Assembly (NCBI RefSeq): GCF_007992115.1
Contig: NZ_BJZQ01000002.1
Coordinates: 232,205 to 296,204, forward strand
DNA: 64,000 nucleotides
Direction: 5' to 3'
Origin: Aeromicrobium flavum
Lineage (GTDB): Bacteria > Actinomycetota > Actinomycetes > Propionibacteriales > Nocardioidaceae
Each line of letters begins with the position of its first letter. Position 1 is the stretch's first letter. The notes below the pieces were generated by a model. The model was not told where the DNA came from. It saw nothing but the letters and a program-made list of their open reading frames with translations, and ran no database searches. Shown here in pieces: positions 24,664 to 34,073 of the stretch. A program made the translations under genes and the position numbers.

Positions 24664-26172
24664 GTGCCCGGTCTTTTTCGCTCCTTGTGCCTCCTCGGCG
24701 CGGGGGTCGTGCTGACCGCGGGCGCCGCGGTCATGGCCGCCACCACCGATCCCGACGGTCACGGCCCCGTCGTCGCGCTCGCCGGGGTCGAGTCGCCCTA
24801 TCTGAAGGTGGTCTCGGTCGACGTCGACCCGCGCCAGGTGTCGCTGGCCTGGGCGGGCAACGGGAGCCAGTACCGGGTGTCCCTGGGCGACGACCTCGCC
24901 CGGCCCGCCCGCACCGTCCTGACCACCGAGCCCGAGGCCGTGCTGCGCGCACCGGAGGCCGCCGACCCGAAGGGCCGCGTCGCCTACCGGGTCGAGGCCG
25001 TCGAGGACGGCGCCACCGCGCTCGCGGTCGAGGGCACGGTCACGCTGCTGCCCGACGTCCCGCCCCGACCGAAGGTCAAGCGCACGGCGCCCGAGGGCGC
25101 GGTCGTGACGTGGAAGCCGGCCGACTACGCCACCACCTACGACGTCGCCGTGTCCCGCACGAAGGGCGAGCTGCCCGAGCAGGTGCGACGCCTCGCCCGG
25201 GGCGGCACCGCGTTCGCCACGTCGTCCCTCAAGCCCGAGAGCACGTACTGGCTGCGCGTCCGCGCCGTGGGCGAGGCCGGCGTCAGCGCGTTCGGTCCCC
25301 CGGTTCGGATCACCACGCCCCCGGCCGACTCGGAGCTCTCGATCGGGTCGTGGAACATCTGCGCCGAGGCGTGCGACGGCTTCGGCGGGCGCGTCGGCGC
25401 CCAGGCCGCCCAGGTCCACGAGTCCGGCGTCGACATCATGGCCCTTCAGGAGGCCGGCGGTGGGCGCGTCGGTCCCACCACACGCGCGGCCTTCAGCGGC
25501 GGGCCCCGCAAGCTCGTCATGGCCGACGGCGGTGGCAACTCCCGCTACATCCTCTACTCGTCGGAGAAGTTCGAGCAGGTCGCCGGCGGGCGCTGGGCGC
25601 TCGGGCACGGCCGCTGGGCCGCCTGGGCCCGGCTCGTCGACCGCGAGACCGAGCGCCCGTTCGTCGTCGTCAGCGTCCACCTGCTCAGCGGTCACCAGAA
25701 GACCGGTCAGCGCGCCTCCGAGATGCGCACGCTGATGGGCGCGCTGGCCGGGATCAACCCCGACCGCGATCCCGTCGTGATGGCGGGCGACTTCAACTCC
25801 GGCACGCACCGCCGGGGCGACTCCGTCGGCCCGATCGTCCGCGCCGGCGGGTACCGCGACACGGTCGAGGTCGCCGAGGACACCGAGAACGCGCAGGTCA
25901 ACACCGGCAGCCGGCGCGGCGACCGGGCGATCGTGTCCCACGACCACGTCGACCACATCTACGTCTCCGACGCCTGGGCCGTCCCGGCGTGGAAGCAGTG
26001 GGCCGCGCTCGCGGGCACCACCTACGTGGGTCGGTGGCTGTCCGACCACAACATGATCGTCGCCACGCTCGGCCTCGAGCGCGACGAGGACGATGCCGTC
26101 ACGAAGCCCACCGAGGTGACGAAGGTGCCCGTGGAGATCCCTGAGGACGTCGATCCGGGCACGGTCAACTGA
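24664..26172 (+). CDS. Secreted Fn3-endonuclease/exonuclease/phosphatase protein, paralogue 2
   Basis: A 502-residue protein with an N-terminal hydrophobic export signal (residues 5-26), two Fn3-like domains (about 40-128 and 130-218) and an EEP domain from about 220. Catalytic motifs are complete: GSWNICAEAC, ALQEAGG, VSVHLLSGH, AGDFNSG, DHVDHIYVS and LSDHNMIV. An acidic, Thr/Pro-rich tail of about 30 residues follows. TAGGAT at 24652-24657, whose TAG is the stop codon of paralogue 1, lies 6 nt before the GTG, so this gene probably has its own leaderless transcript. Confidence 0.85.
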   Translation: MPGLFRSLCLLGAGVVLTAGAAVMAATTDPDGHGPVVALAGVESPYLKVVSVDVDPRQVSLAWAGNGSQYRVSLGDDLARPARTVLTTEPEAVLRAPEAADPKGRVAYRVEAVEDGATALAVEGTVTLLPDVPPRPKVKRTAPEGAVVTWKPADYATTYDVAVSRTKGELPEQVRRLARGGTAFATSSLKPESTYWLRVRAVGEAGVSAFGPPVRITTPPADSELSIGSWNICAEACDGFGGRVGAQAAQVHESGVDIMALQEAGGGRVGPTTRAAFSGGPRKLVMADGGGNSRYILYSSEKFEQVAGGRWALGHGRWAAWARLVDRETERPFVVVSVHLLSGHQKTGQRASEMRTLMGALAGINPDRDPVVMAGDFNSGTHRRGDSVGPIVRAGGYRDTVEVAEDTENAQVNTGSRRGDRAIVSHDHVDHIYVSDAWAVPAWKQWAALAGTTYVGRWLSDHNMIVATLGLERDEDDAVTKPTEVTKVPVEIPEDVDPGTVN

Positions 26173-26240
26173 CGACCGTGCGGGGACTTTTTGGACGAAG
26201 GATGTGACTGGAGGGACGCCTGCGGCTTAGGCTCTCGTCC

Positions 26241-27539
26241 ATGCGCCTTCGTCTGCTGGGCTGTGCCCTGATCGCCGTGCTCACCGCGGCCATGCTCGGC
26301 ACCCCTGCGGACGCGGCTTCGAAGAAGCCCGGCACGGTCGGCCTGGTGTCGGTCACCGGCGCCTCGACGTACGCCTCCGGTGGCAAGCAGTATGCCAAGG
26401 TCAAGCTCGCCTGGCCTCGCGCCACGCGGGCGAAGAAGTACCAGGTCTTCGTCGCGTACTCCCGCGAGAAGGTCTCCCAGGTCACCCGGCCGCGCGCCAC
26501 CGTGAAGTCCCCGAAGGCCACGATCACGAAGCTCAAGCGGAACCGCACCTACTGGTTCCAGGTCCGCGCCGTGAACGGCAAGAGCGCCGGCAAGCGATCG
26601 GCGCGCATCGCGCGCGTGACGCCCACGGCGTCCGCCAGCCTCGACACGCAGCGCCACCCGGCCTACCGGCTGATGAGCTACAACGTCTGCTCCAACGCGT
26701 GCAGCCGGTGGCAGACGCGCCTGCCGCTGGTCGTCAGCGAGGTGCAGCGGCTCCGGCCCGACGTCCTGGCGGTGCAGGAGGCCAGCCAGTGGCGCGGCGC
26801 GGTCATCCCCGGCTACACCGAGACGCTCGGCGGCAAGGACAACCGGATCTTCTACCGCACCGCGGCGTTCGAGCAGGTCCAGCAGGAGCTGCCGCCCGAG
26901 CAGGAGTCGGCCGAGTGCCCGGTGATGCGCGACTCCCGCAACCGCGTGCTGCGCGACGACGAGGGAGAGCCGGTGCCCGTCGACCCGTGCGTCCTGCCGC
27001 TCGACGGCATCACCGACCCTCCGGGCAAGGCCGCACCGTGGGCCATGCTGCGGCACCGAGCCAGCGGCCAGGAGGTCCTGTTCGTCGGCGCGCACCTGCT
27101 CACCGGCAGCTCGAACGCCAATGCGCGCTACCGCGCCTCCCAGGCGAACGACATCTTCACCCAACTGCAGGCCCAGCTCGACTGGTGGGGCCGCAGCTTC
27201 GCCCGCACGCCGATCGTCGTCCTGGGCGACTTCAACACCAACCGCAGCCGGTCGAACCACGCCCTCGTGGAGACCGCGATGAAACGATTCGGGTTCTGGG
27301 ACAGCTACGAGCAGGCCCAGTCCCTGTCGCGCCAGCACATGAACACGGCCAACCCGAAGTGGCTCACGAAGCCGGTCATCGGCGTGACGTGGGGCGACCA
27401 CGTCGACAAGGTGTGGGTCCGTCCCGGTCGCACCCGCGTCCTGTCGTGGACCAACGCGGGCAAGATGGCCGGCGGCCGCTTCGTCGCCCCGCTGCCGTCG
27501 GACCACCACCCGCTGCTGGTGCGCGCGCAGGTCTCCTGA
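26241..27539 (+). CDS. Secreted Fn3-endonuclease/exonuclease/phosphatase protein, paralogue 3
   Basis: A 432-residue exported protein. The signal peptide covers residues 1-23 (…GTPADA), one Fn3-like domain about 32-133, and an EEP domain about 145-432. The catalytic motifs are SYNVCSNAC, AVQEAS, GAHLLTGS, LGDFNTN, DHVDKVWV and SDHHPL. It has only one Fn3 domain, unlike paralogues 1 and 2. TAGGCT at 26228-26233 lies 7 nt before the ATG (leaderless). A weak hairpin ACGGTC…GACCGT at 26161-26179, followed by a T run, may end the transcript of paralogue 2. Confidence 0.85.
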   Translation: MRLRLLGCALIAVLTAAMLGTPADAASKKPGTVGLVSVTGASTYASGGKQYAKVKLAWPRATRAKKYQVFVAYSREKVSQVTRPRATVKSPKATITKLKRNRTYWFQVRAVNGKSAGKRSARIARVTPTASASLDTQRHPAYRLMSYNVCSNACSRWQTRLPLVVSEVQRLRPDVLAVQEASQWRGAVIPGYTETLGGKDNRIFYRTAAFEQVQQELPPEQESAECPVMRDSRNRVLRDDEGEPVPVDPCVLPLDGITDPPGKAAPWAMLRHRASGQEVLFVGAHLLTGSSNANARYRASQANDIFTQLQAQLDWWGRSFARTPIVVLGDFNTNRSRSNHALVETAMKRFGFWDSYEQAQSLSRQHMNTANPKWLTKPVIGVTWGDHVDKVWVRPGRTRVLSWTNAGKMAGGRFVAPLPSDHHPLLVRAQVS

Positions 27540-27572
27540 GACCCGAGCCCGCCACCAGACAGCGGAGGACGG

Positions 27573-29330
27573 TCAGTCCTTCTTGTGCCGGGGCTTCTTG
27601 TCCTTGCCGGCGGGCTTGGAGGAGGACTTCTCCGAGGACTTGGCGTACCTGCCCGCGGGCTTGGTGTACGGCTTCTTGCGCTCGCCGCCGGGACGGCCCG
27701 CATCGGGCTGCAGGTCGATCTTGCGACCCGAGATGCGCGTGCCCGAGAGGGCGTCGAACACGGCGTCGGGCAGGTCGGCGGGCAGCTCCACGAGCGTGTG
27801 CTCGATGCCGATCGTGATCTTGCCGAAGTCCGAGCGCTTGAGCCCGCCCTCGTTCGCCAGCGCGCCCACGACCATCGAGGGCCGGATCTTGTGGCGCTTG
27901 CCCACCGCGAGGCGGTAGACCGCCATGCCGTCGGACGAGGGCCGCTCGGTGCGCTCACGCGGCTCGCGCCTCTCGCGCGGCTCGCGCTTCTCCTGCGGCG
28001 GGTCGGGACGCAGGAAGAACTCCTTGTCGTCCTGGCTCATCACGGCCAGGGCGGCGGCGATGTCGGTCATGTCGACGTCGTGCTGCTGGGCGTACTGCTC
28101 GACCAGCTCCTTGTAGCTGCTGAACTGCGGGTTGCCCATCGCGGTGGTGATCGAGCCGGCGAACCGGTCGGCACGCTTGGCGTTGACCTCGTCGGGGGTC
28201 GGCACGGCCATCTGCTCGACCGTGCGGCCCGAGACCCGCTCGAGGGACTTGAGCATGCCGCGCTCGCGCGGGGTGACGAAGACGATCGCGTCGCCCGAGC
28301 GGCCGGCGCGGCCCGTGCGGCCGATGCGGTGCACGTACGCCTCGGGGTCGTGCGGGATGTCGTAGTTGACGACGTGCGTGATCCGGTCGACGTCGAGGCC
28401 GCGAGCGGCGACGTCGGTGGCGACCACGATGTCGATGACACCGCTCTTGAGCTGGCCGACGGTGCGCTCGCGCTGGGCCTGGGCAAGGTCGCCGTTGAGG
28501 GCGGCCACGGTGTAGCCGCGGCTGCGCAGCTTCTCGGCGAGCTCCTCGGTGGCCGACTTCGTGCGCACGAAGATCAGCATGGCGTCGCCCTGCTCGACCT
28601 CGAGCACCCGCGTCAGCGCGTCGAGCTTGTTGTGGTGCGAGACCGGCATCCAGCGCTGGCGCACGTTCGTCGTGCTGCGCGTGGCCTGCGGGGTGGAGAT
28701 GTCCTGCGGGTCGTGCAGGTAGCGCTTGGCCAGACGGCGGATGCCGGGCGGCATGGTGGCCGAGAACAGGGCGACCTGCTTGTACTCGGGGGTGTCGGCC
28801 AGGATCCGCTCGACGTCCTCGGCGAAGCCCATGTTGAGCATCTCGTCGGCCTCGTCCAGGACGAGCATCTCCAGGGCCGAGAGGTCGAGCGAGCCGCGCT
28901 CGAGGTGATCGATGACGCGACCGGGGGTGCCGACGACGACCTGCGCGCCGCGCTTGAGTCCCGACAGCTGCGCGCCGTAGCTCTGGCCGCCGTACACCGG
29001 CAGGACCTTCAGCCCGGTGCCGGAGGAGTAGCTCTGGATCGCCTCGCTGACCTGCAGCGCCAGCTCACGCGTGGGTGCCAGGACGAGGGCCTGCGTCTTG
29101 CTCGAGCCGGGATCGAGGCGCTGCACCATCGGCAGCGCGAACGCCGCGGTCTTGCCGGTGCCGGTCTGGGCCAGGCCCACGACGTCACCGCCCTTGAGCA
29201 GGGCCGGGATGGCCTGGCCCTGGATCGGGCTGGGCGTCTCGTACCCGAGGGCACGGACGACCTGGACGAGCGACTCGTCGAGGCCGAGGTCGTCGAACGA
29301 GAGCGGGGTGGGCGTGGGGTCTTCGGTCAT
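27573..29330 (-). CDS. DEAD-box RNA helicase (DeaD/CsdA-like)
   Basis: A 585-residue helicase. The Q motif lies near the start (FDDLGLDESLVQVVRALGY), followed by motif I AQTGTGKT, Ia PTRELALQ, II LDEADEML, III SATMP, and IV-VI (IFVRT, TDVAARGLD, HRIGRTGRAGR). A linker, a DbpA-type RNA-binding domain at about 475-550 (VYRLAVGKRHKIRPSMVVGAL…) and a lysine-rich tail follow. This architecture fits cold-shock and ribosome-assembly helicases. The start overlaps the YgfZ-like gene stop by one base. Confidence 0.93.
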   Translation of the reverse strand: MTEDPTPTPLSFDDLGLDESLVQVVRALGYETPSPIQGQAIPALLKGGDVVGLAQTGTGKTAAFALPMVQRLDPGSSKTQALVLAPTRELALQVSEAIQSYSSGTGLKVLPVYGGQSYGAQLSGLKRGAQVVVGTPGRVIDHLERGSLDLSALEMLVLDEADEMLNMGFAEDVERILADTPEYKQVALFSATMPPGIRRLAKRYLHDPQDISTPQATRSTTNVRQRWMPVSHHNKLDALTRVLEVEQGDAMLIFVRTKSATEELAEKLRSRGYTVAALNGDLAQAQRERTVGQLKSGVIDIVVATDVAARGLDVDRITHVVNYDIPHDPEAYVHRIGRTGRAGRSGDAIVFVTPRERGMLKSLERVSGRTVEQMAVPTPDEVNAKRADRFAGSITTAMGNPQFSSYKELVEQYAQQHDVDMTDIAAALAVMSQDDKEFFLRPDPPQEKREPRERREPRERTERPSSDGMAVYRLAVGKRHKIRPSMVVGALANEGGLKRSDFGKITIGIEHTLVELPADLPDAVFDALSGTRISGRKIDLQPDAGRPGGERKKPYTKPAGRYAKSSEKSSSKPAGKDKKPRHKKD

Positions 29331-30259
29331 CAGAGGTTCAATCCGGCCCGCACGTGCAGGCCTGCGTCGGGGTCGACGATCGGCTCCTGCGCGGCGGCGA
29401 CGCCGTCGGCCAGGAGCGTCGCGTCCACCGGAGTGTTGCGCTTCAGGAGAGCCAGGGCGATGGGCCCCAGCTCGTGGTGCCGGGCGGCGCTGCCGACCTG
29501 TCCGACGACCTTGCCGTCGTGCAGGACGTCGGCGCCGTGCGGGGGCAGGTGGTCGACGGAGCCGTCGAGGTGCAGCAGGGTCAGCCGGCGCGGCGGCCGA
29601 CCGAGGTTGTGGACGCGCGCCACCGTCTCCTGGCCGCGGTAGCAGCCCTTGTCGAGGTGGACGGCCGAGCCGAGCAGGCCGACCTCGTTGGGGATGGTGC
29701 GCTCGTCGGTGTCGAGCCCGAACCGGGGACGGCCCGCGGCGATCCGCAGCGCCTCCCAGGCGAAGAGGCCGACCGGCGTGCCGGGGACGGTGGCGAGGTC
29801 GTCGACGAACTCGGTGACGAGGCCGTCGGCGTAGCGCCCCACGACGAAGCGGTCGTCGACCGCGGCGACCTCGACGCGCGACATGAAGCGCATCCGGTCG
29901 AGGAACGTGATCAGGGCGGCGCCGGCACCGGGCTCGGTGTGGGCCCAGAACGTCTCGCCGTCGTCGACGCCGCTGAAGTCGTGCTCGATGCGGCCCTGCG
30001 GCGACAGCAGCAGGACGTCGGTCCAGCGGCCGGCGGCCAGGCCCTCGAGGTACTGCGTGGTCAGCGAGTGCAGCCAGGTGAGTCGGTCCGGACCGGTGAC
30101 CCGCAGGACGTCACGGTGCGAGAGGTCGACGAAGCCCTCGCCCGACAGCAGCGTGCGCTGCTCGGCCGCGAAGGACGAGCCGTAGTGCACCGCGACACCG
30201 GCGTCGAGGCCACCGTCGGCCTCGACCGCGCCCGGGCGGTCCAGCAGGGGGCTAGACAC
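29330..30259 (-). CDS. ygfZ: YgfZ/GcvT-domain folate-binding protein
   Basis: A 309-residue protein with the aminomethyltransferase (GcvT) fold and the YgfZ signature [12 protein letters not shown] near residue 205. YgfZ proteins use tetrahydrofolate and support the maturation or repair of iron-sulfur enzymes. The stop overlaps the helicase start by 1 bp, and the start overlaps the nitrobindin-like gene by 8 bp, so the three genes form one operon. The conserved Cys of the signature is present. Confidence 0.9.
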   Translation of the reverse strand: MSSPLLDRPGAVEADGGLDAGVAVHYGSSFAAEQRTLLSGEGFVDLSHRDVLRVTGPDRLTWLHSLTTQYLEGLAAGRWTDVLLLSPQGRIEHDFSGVDDGETFWAHTEPGAGAALITFLDRMRFMSRVEVAAVDDRFVVGRYADGLVTEFVDDLATVPGTPVGLFAWEALRIAAGRPRFGLDTDERTIPNEVGLLGSAVHLDKGCYRGQETVARVHNLGRPPRRLTLLHLDGSVDHLPPHGADVLHDGKVVGQVGSAARHHELGPIALALLKRNTPVDATLLADGVAAAQEPIVDPDAGLHVRAGLNL

Positions 30260-30746
30260 GCTCGAGCTTTCCCCACAGGTGCGACTGCATGGGCTGGCCC
30301 TCGGCGGCCATGTCGTAGGCGTACATCAACGCTCCCTCGACGAGGCCGTACATGCGCTGGCCGGCCGTGTACTCCTTGGCGGTGACCGTGCGGGCGACGA
30401 CGTCGGTGGCCAGCGTGATGCGGGCCCCCTCGGTCTCGCCGTACCAGATCTCGGCGTAGCCGGTGGGGTGTGCGAGGACCAGCTCGACCTTGCCGTCCTC
30501 CGAGGGGCGCAGAAAGCCGGTCTCGAGCGCGCCGGGGCGCACCCGCTCGCCGGCGTCGTCGGTGATCCACGTGCGGCTGAAGTAGTGCAGGAAGGGCCGG
30601 CCGTCGTGCGCGAACACCACGTCCTGCTCGAAGCCGAAGGCGTCGATCGTGGGATATTCGCCGCGACCGTTGCCGTGCCAGGTCCCGAGGAGCCACGCCA
30701 CCGGCATCAGATCGGGGTGCAGGTCGCTGGGGATCTGGAAGGCCAT
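30252..30746 (-). CDS. Nitrobindin-like heme-binding protein (DUF1794/THAP4-like)
   Basis: A 164-residue ten-stranded beta-barrel protein. The family motif [14 protein letters not shown] (21-34) is present, and His156 in [11 protein letters not shown] is the expected heme-iron ligand. Homologues such as Rv2717c bind ferric heme and isomerise peroxynitrite. It is the first gene of the operon with ygfZ and the helicase. The ATG at 30746 gives the usual length; an ATG at 30755 would add three residues. Confidence 0.85.
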   Translation of the reverse strand: MAFQIPSDLHPDLMPVAWLLGTWHGNGRGEYPTIDAFGFEQDVVFAHDGRPFLHYFSRTWITDDAGERVRPGALETGFLRPSEDGKVELVLAHPTGYAEIWYGETEGARITLATDVVARTVTAKEYTAGQRMYGLVEGALMYAYDMAAEGQPMQSHLWGKLERV

Positions 30747-30794
30747 GGGTTCCATGCTATCGGCCGGGCACGACGCCGCCGCTACGCTCCTGCC

Positions 30795-31220
30795 ATGCGT
30801 GCAGTGGTGCAACGGGCGAGCCGCGCCGAGGTGCGCGTCGCCGACGAGGTCGTGGGCCGGCTCGACGGCCCGGGGCTGGTGGTGCTGGTGGGGGTCGCGC
30901 ACGGCGACACGGCCGACGACGCCCGGCGCCTGGCGACCAAGATCGTGCGGCTGCGCATCATGGCCGGCGAGCAGTCGGTCGACGAGACCGGCGGCGGCGT
31001 CCTGGCGATCAGCCAGTTCACGCTCCACGCCGACACCCGCAAGGGCCGACGTCCGTCGTGGGGCGCCGCGGCGCCCGGCCCGGTCGCCGAGCCGTTGTAC
31101 GAGGCGTTCTGCGCCGCGGTCCAGGAGGCCGGCGTGCCCGTCGCGCGCGGCGTGTTCGGCGCCGACATGGCGGTCGAGCTGGTCAACGACGGACCCGTGA
31201 CGATCACGCTGGAATCCTGA
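30795..31220 (+). CDS. dtd: D-aminoacyl-tRNA deacylase
   Basis: A 141-residue enzyme that removes D-amino acids (and mischarged Gly) from tRNAs. Both family motifs are visible: SQFTL near residue 75 and NDGPVTI close to the C-terminus, containing the Gly-Pro used in chiral proofreading. The N-terminus [13 protein letters not shown] is canonical. TACGCT at 30783-30788 ends 6 nt before the ATG, so the mRNA is probably leaderless. It diverges from the nitrobindin gene. Confidence 0.95.
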   Translation: MRAVVQRASRAEVRVADEVVGRLDGPGLVVLVGVAHGDTADDARRLATKIVRLRIMAGEQSVDETGGGVLAISQFTLHADTRKGRRPSWGAAAPGPVAEPLYEAFCAAVQEAGVPVARGVFGADMAVELVNDGPVTITLES

Positions 31221-31280
31221 GGGCCCTCTCAGCATGGAACGCCATACTGGGAAGGTTGATCGACGACGAGGAGAGCCCTG

Positions 31281-32387
31281 GTGAGCGACGCCCCCGAACC
31301 GGTCCGGAAGCCCGGATCGCGTGCGTCGAACCGTCGTTCCTTCCGCCAGCGGCACCCGGCCGTGGTGTGGTCGGTCGTGCTGATCGTCCTGCTGCCGCTC
31401 GTGGGCGGCGCCGCGTACGCCTGGAACCTCAAGCGCCAGCTCGACGACGTCGAGACCGTCCGGCTCAACGCGAAGAACGCGCCGGACCCCGACGAGGGCC
31501 GGGCGCTCAACATCCTGCTGCTCGGGTCGGACAAGGGTGAGCCCAGGAAGGGCCAGCCCCAGGGCACGACGATCGCCGAGGACGCCGCCTCCGGTGACTG
31601 GCCCGTCGGCAAGTACCGCAGCGACACCCTGATGATCGTGCACATCCCGGCCGACCGGAAGAAGGTCTACCTGGTCTCGGTCCCGCGTGACTCCTTCGTG
31701 CCGGTCTACGACGCGAAGGGCCGGACCGACCACTCCGAGAAGATCAATGCGGCGTTCAGCGCCGGAGGTCCGCTCGCCACCATCAACACGGTCGAGAAGC
31801 TCACCGGCCTGCGGATGGACCACCTGACGATCATCGACTGGGCCGGGTTCAAGGACCTCTCGAGCGCCGTCGGTGGCGTCGAGGTCACCATCCCGCGGTC
31901 CTTCTACGACCCCCAGCAGAAGGTCCAGTGGAACGCGGGCCGGCAGACGCTCGAGGGGAACAAGGCGCTGCAGTACGTGCGCACCCGGTACGGGCTGGCC
32001 GGCGGCGACTTCGACCGCATCAAGCGCCAGCAGAACTTCATGCGGTCGCTGATGGGCAAGATGCTCAGCTCGGGAGTGACCTCGAACCCCCGCAAGCTCA
32101 CCCGGACGGTCTCGGCCCTGACGGACAACCTGACGGTCGACGAGGGCTGGTCGGGCACCGCGATGGCCAAGCTGGCGCTGTCCCTGCGCGGCATCACGAC
32201 CGACGACGTCACCTTCATGACGGCTCCGGTGCAGGGCACCGACACCGACCCGACCTACGGCAGCATCGTCGTCCTGCAGGAGGACAAGCTGGAGGAGCTG
32301 TTCGACGCGCTCGGCGACGACACCATGCGCGCCTACCTCGAGAAGTACCCCGACGACGTCCTGCCGGACGCCGAAGAGGTCTCCTGA
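31281..32387 (+). CDS. LytR-CpsA-Psr (LCP) family cell-wall glycopolymer ligase
   Basis: A 368-residue type II membrane protein. A basic cytosolic N-terminus is followed by one helix at about residues 30-50, and the LCP catalytic domain covers about 75-310. Family residues are visible in ILLLGSDKG, the arginine-bearing YRSDTLMIVHIP and SVPRDSFV, and KINAAFS and QYVRTRYG. LCP enzymes transfer glycopolymers such as teichoic acid or arabinogalactan to peptidoglycan. TagD, needed for glycerol-phosphate polymers, is encoded at 38.6 kb. The GTG start has GAGGAGAG upstream. Confidence 0.92.
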   Translation: MSDAPEPVRKPGSRASNRRSFRQRHPAVVWSVVLIVLLPLVGGAAYAWNLKRQLDDVETVRLNAKNAPDPDEGRALNILLLGSDKGEPRKGQPQGTTIAEDAASGDWPVGKYRSDTLMIVHIPADRKKVYLVSVPRDSFVPVYDAKGRTDHSEKINAAFSAGGPLATINTVEKLTGLRMDHLTIIDWAGFKDLSSAVGGVEVTIPRSFYDPQQKVQWNAGRQTLEGNKALQYVRTRYGLAGGDFDRIKRQQNFMRSLMGKMLSSGVTSNPRKLTRTVSALTDNLTVDEGWSGTAMAKLALSLRGITTDDVTFMTAPVQGTDTDPTYGSIVVLQEDKLEELFDALGDDTMRAYLEKYPDDVLPDAEEVS

Positions 32388-32391
32388 CCGA

Positions 32392-32805
32392 TCACCCGCG
32401 GCGGTTCCACTCGATCGCCGGGCAGGTGTCCATCACCATCGGCACGCCGGCGGCGATCGTGCGATCGAAGGCGGCCACGTCGATCACGCCGAGCTGGAAC
32501 CACACGGCCTTCGCACCGACCTGCACCGCCTGGTCGGCGAACGGGCCGGCCTGCTCGGAGCGCCGGAAGACGTCCACGACGTCGATCGGGAACGGCACGT
32601 CGGCGAGCGTCGCGTAGCCCTGCTCCCCCAGCACGACCGGCGCGTCGGGGTGGACCGGGACGATGCGCTTGCCGCGGGCCTGCAGCAGCTGCGCGATCGA
32701 GTGGGCCGTGCGCGACGGGTTGTCCGACAGCCCGACGATCGCCCACGTCTGCAGGTCGTCCAGCATCAGCGACACGGCCTCGGGATCCTGCCAGGAGCTG
32801 CTCAT
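32392..32805 (-). CDS. CoA-binding domain protein (YccU-like)
   Basis: A 137-residue protein made of one Rossmann-type CoA-binding domain, with the pattern WAIVGLSDNPSRTAHSIAQLLQ…GKRIVPVHP and the later VWFQLGVID and DTCPAIE. This fits the YccU/YneT family. It probably binds CoA or acyl-CoA, but no reaction is known. It is monocistronic, 4 bp from the stop of the convergent LCP gene. The ATG at 32805 is chosen; in-frame sequence further upstream belongs to the antisense shadow of the kinase gene. Confidence 0.85.
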   Translation of the reverse strand: MSSSWQDPEAVSLMLDDLQTWAIVGLSDNPSRTAHSIAQLLQARGKRIVPVHPDAPVVLGEQGYATLADVPFPIDVVDVFRRSEQAGPFADQAVQVGAKAVWFQLGVIDVAAFDRTIAAGVPMVMDTCPAIEWNRRG

Positions 32806-32828
32806 GGCACGACCGTAGCGCCGTGGCG

Positions 32829-34073
32829 TCAGGCCCGCTTCTCGTCGCCGGGAAGCATCAGCTCGAACGTCGTCTGCGCGGCGTCGGTGAGTGTCAGGTA
32901 GCCGCCCAGGGTGGTGGTGAGGTCGGCGGCGATCGTCAGTCCCAGGCCGCCCTCGTCCCCGGCCTTGCTGCTGGTGCCGCGCTGGAAGATCTCGTTGCCG
33001 AAGTCGCGCCGGCCGGCGTCGGACACCACGATCGTGACGTACCGTCCGGCGTCGCGCGCCTGGACGCTGATCGGGCTGGTGCCGTGGGTGCACGCGTTCT
33101 CGATGAGCACGTCCAGGACCTGCACGACCGGACCGGGCACCACGCGCGCGGTCACGGCGCCGGCGTCGACGTGCCGCACCTGGTGGCCCGCCGCCTCGAC
33201 CGTGGGACGCCAGCGGTCGACGACGTCGGCCACGAGATCGTTGAGGTCGACCTCGACCGCGTCGCCGAGGCGGTGCCCGCGCGCGAGCCCGAGCATCTCG
33301 TCGATGGCGCTGCTCAGCCGGTCGAGCTCGGGCAGGTAGCGGTTCAGCTCCTCGGCGATCTCGGGCGGCGTCTGGGGCCACAGCGAGAGGTCCTCGAGCT
33401 CCAGGCGCAGCGCGGTGATCGGGGTGCGCAGCTGGTGGGACGCGTTGGCGGCGAACTCCCGCTCGCGCCGCACGAGCTCGGCGAGCCGGGCCGAGCTGCC
33501 GCGCAGGGCCTCGCCGATCGCCTCGGCCTCGGGAATGGAGTAGTGCGGCGGGTCGACGTCGAAGCGTCCGAGGCCGAGCTTGTCGGCGGCCTCGGCGAGC
33601 TCGTCGAACGGGCGAGACAGCCGCCGGGCCAGGACGTAGCCGAACCCGGCGGCGACCGCCGTCAGGCTCAGGCCGATCAGGATGAGCGGGACCAGGGCGT
33701 CGGAGATGCGCTGGTCGATGAGCTCGCGCGAGCGCGACAGGGTGAGTGCTCCGCCTCCCTTGAGCGAGCGCTCCTCGACGATGTCGTCACCGAGGTCGGG
33801 CGTCGGCCCCGCGACGACGGTGGCGCCGGCGGGCGAGCGGTACGTCAGGGTCTCGGCCTCGCTGAGGAACCCGGTCAGGAAGGCCTCGTCGACCGGGGCG
33901 CCGTTGCGCTGCCGTTCGACGACGACCGCGGCCAGCTGGTCGGCGGCGCGGTCGATCTTGCGCTCCTCATAGGTCGTGACGAGGTCGGCCAGCATGTACG
34001 CGCGCGGGATGCCGTAGAGCGCGAGCATCGCGATCGTCATGCCCACCAAGGTGGCGACGAGCCGCTCACGCAC
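32829..34073 (-). CDS. Sensor histidine kinase of the SipW/TasA-like cluster
   Basis: A 414-residue membrane kinase. Two helices (about 5-28 and 127-150) bracket an extracellular sensor of about 100 residues. HAMP, a HisKA domain with His213 (NASHQLRTPIT) and a HATPase domain with N-box Asn326 (VLIENACTH) follow. The first glycine box is degenerate (SDAGRRD at 351-357, instead of DxGxG), whereas the second, GGLGLTIA, is intact. It overlaps the response-regulator gene by 8 bp and is last in an operon headed by a secreted Ig-like protein, so it probably monitors that exported system. Confidence 0.88.
   Translation of the reverse strand: MRERLVATLVGMTIAMLALYGIPRAYMLADLVTTYEERKIDRAADQLAAVVVERQRNGAPVDEAFLTGFLSEAETLTYRSPAGATVVAGPTPDLGDDIVEERSLKGGGALTLSRSRELIDQRISDALVPLILIGLSLTAVAAGFGYVLARRLSRPFDELAEAADKLGLGRFDVDPPHYSIPEAEAIGEALRGSSARLAELVRREREFAANASHQLRTPITALRLELEDLSLWPQTPPEIAEELNRYLPELDRLSSAIDEMLGLARGHRLGDAVEVDLNDLVADVVDRWRPTVEAAGHQVRHVDAGAVTARVVPGPVVQVLDVLIENACTHGTSPISVQARDAGRYVTIVVSDAGRRDFGNEIFQRGTSSKAGDEGGLGLTIAADLTTTLGGYLTLTDAAQTTFELMLPGDEKRA

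Noticed and set aside
32829..34073. The sensor kinase considered as a pseudogene because of the altered DxGxG loop
   Set aside because: The frame is intact, all other kinase motifs are present, and the gene is tightly coupled to an intact regulator gene.
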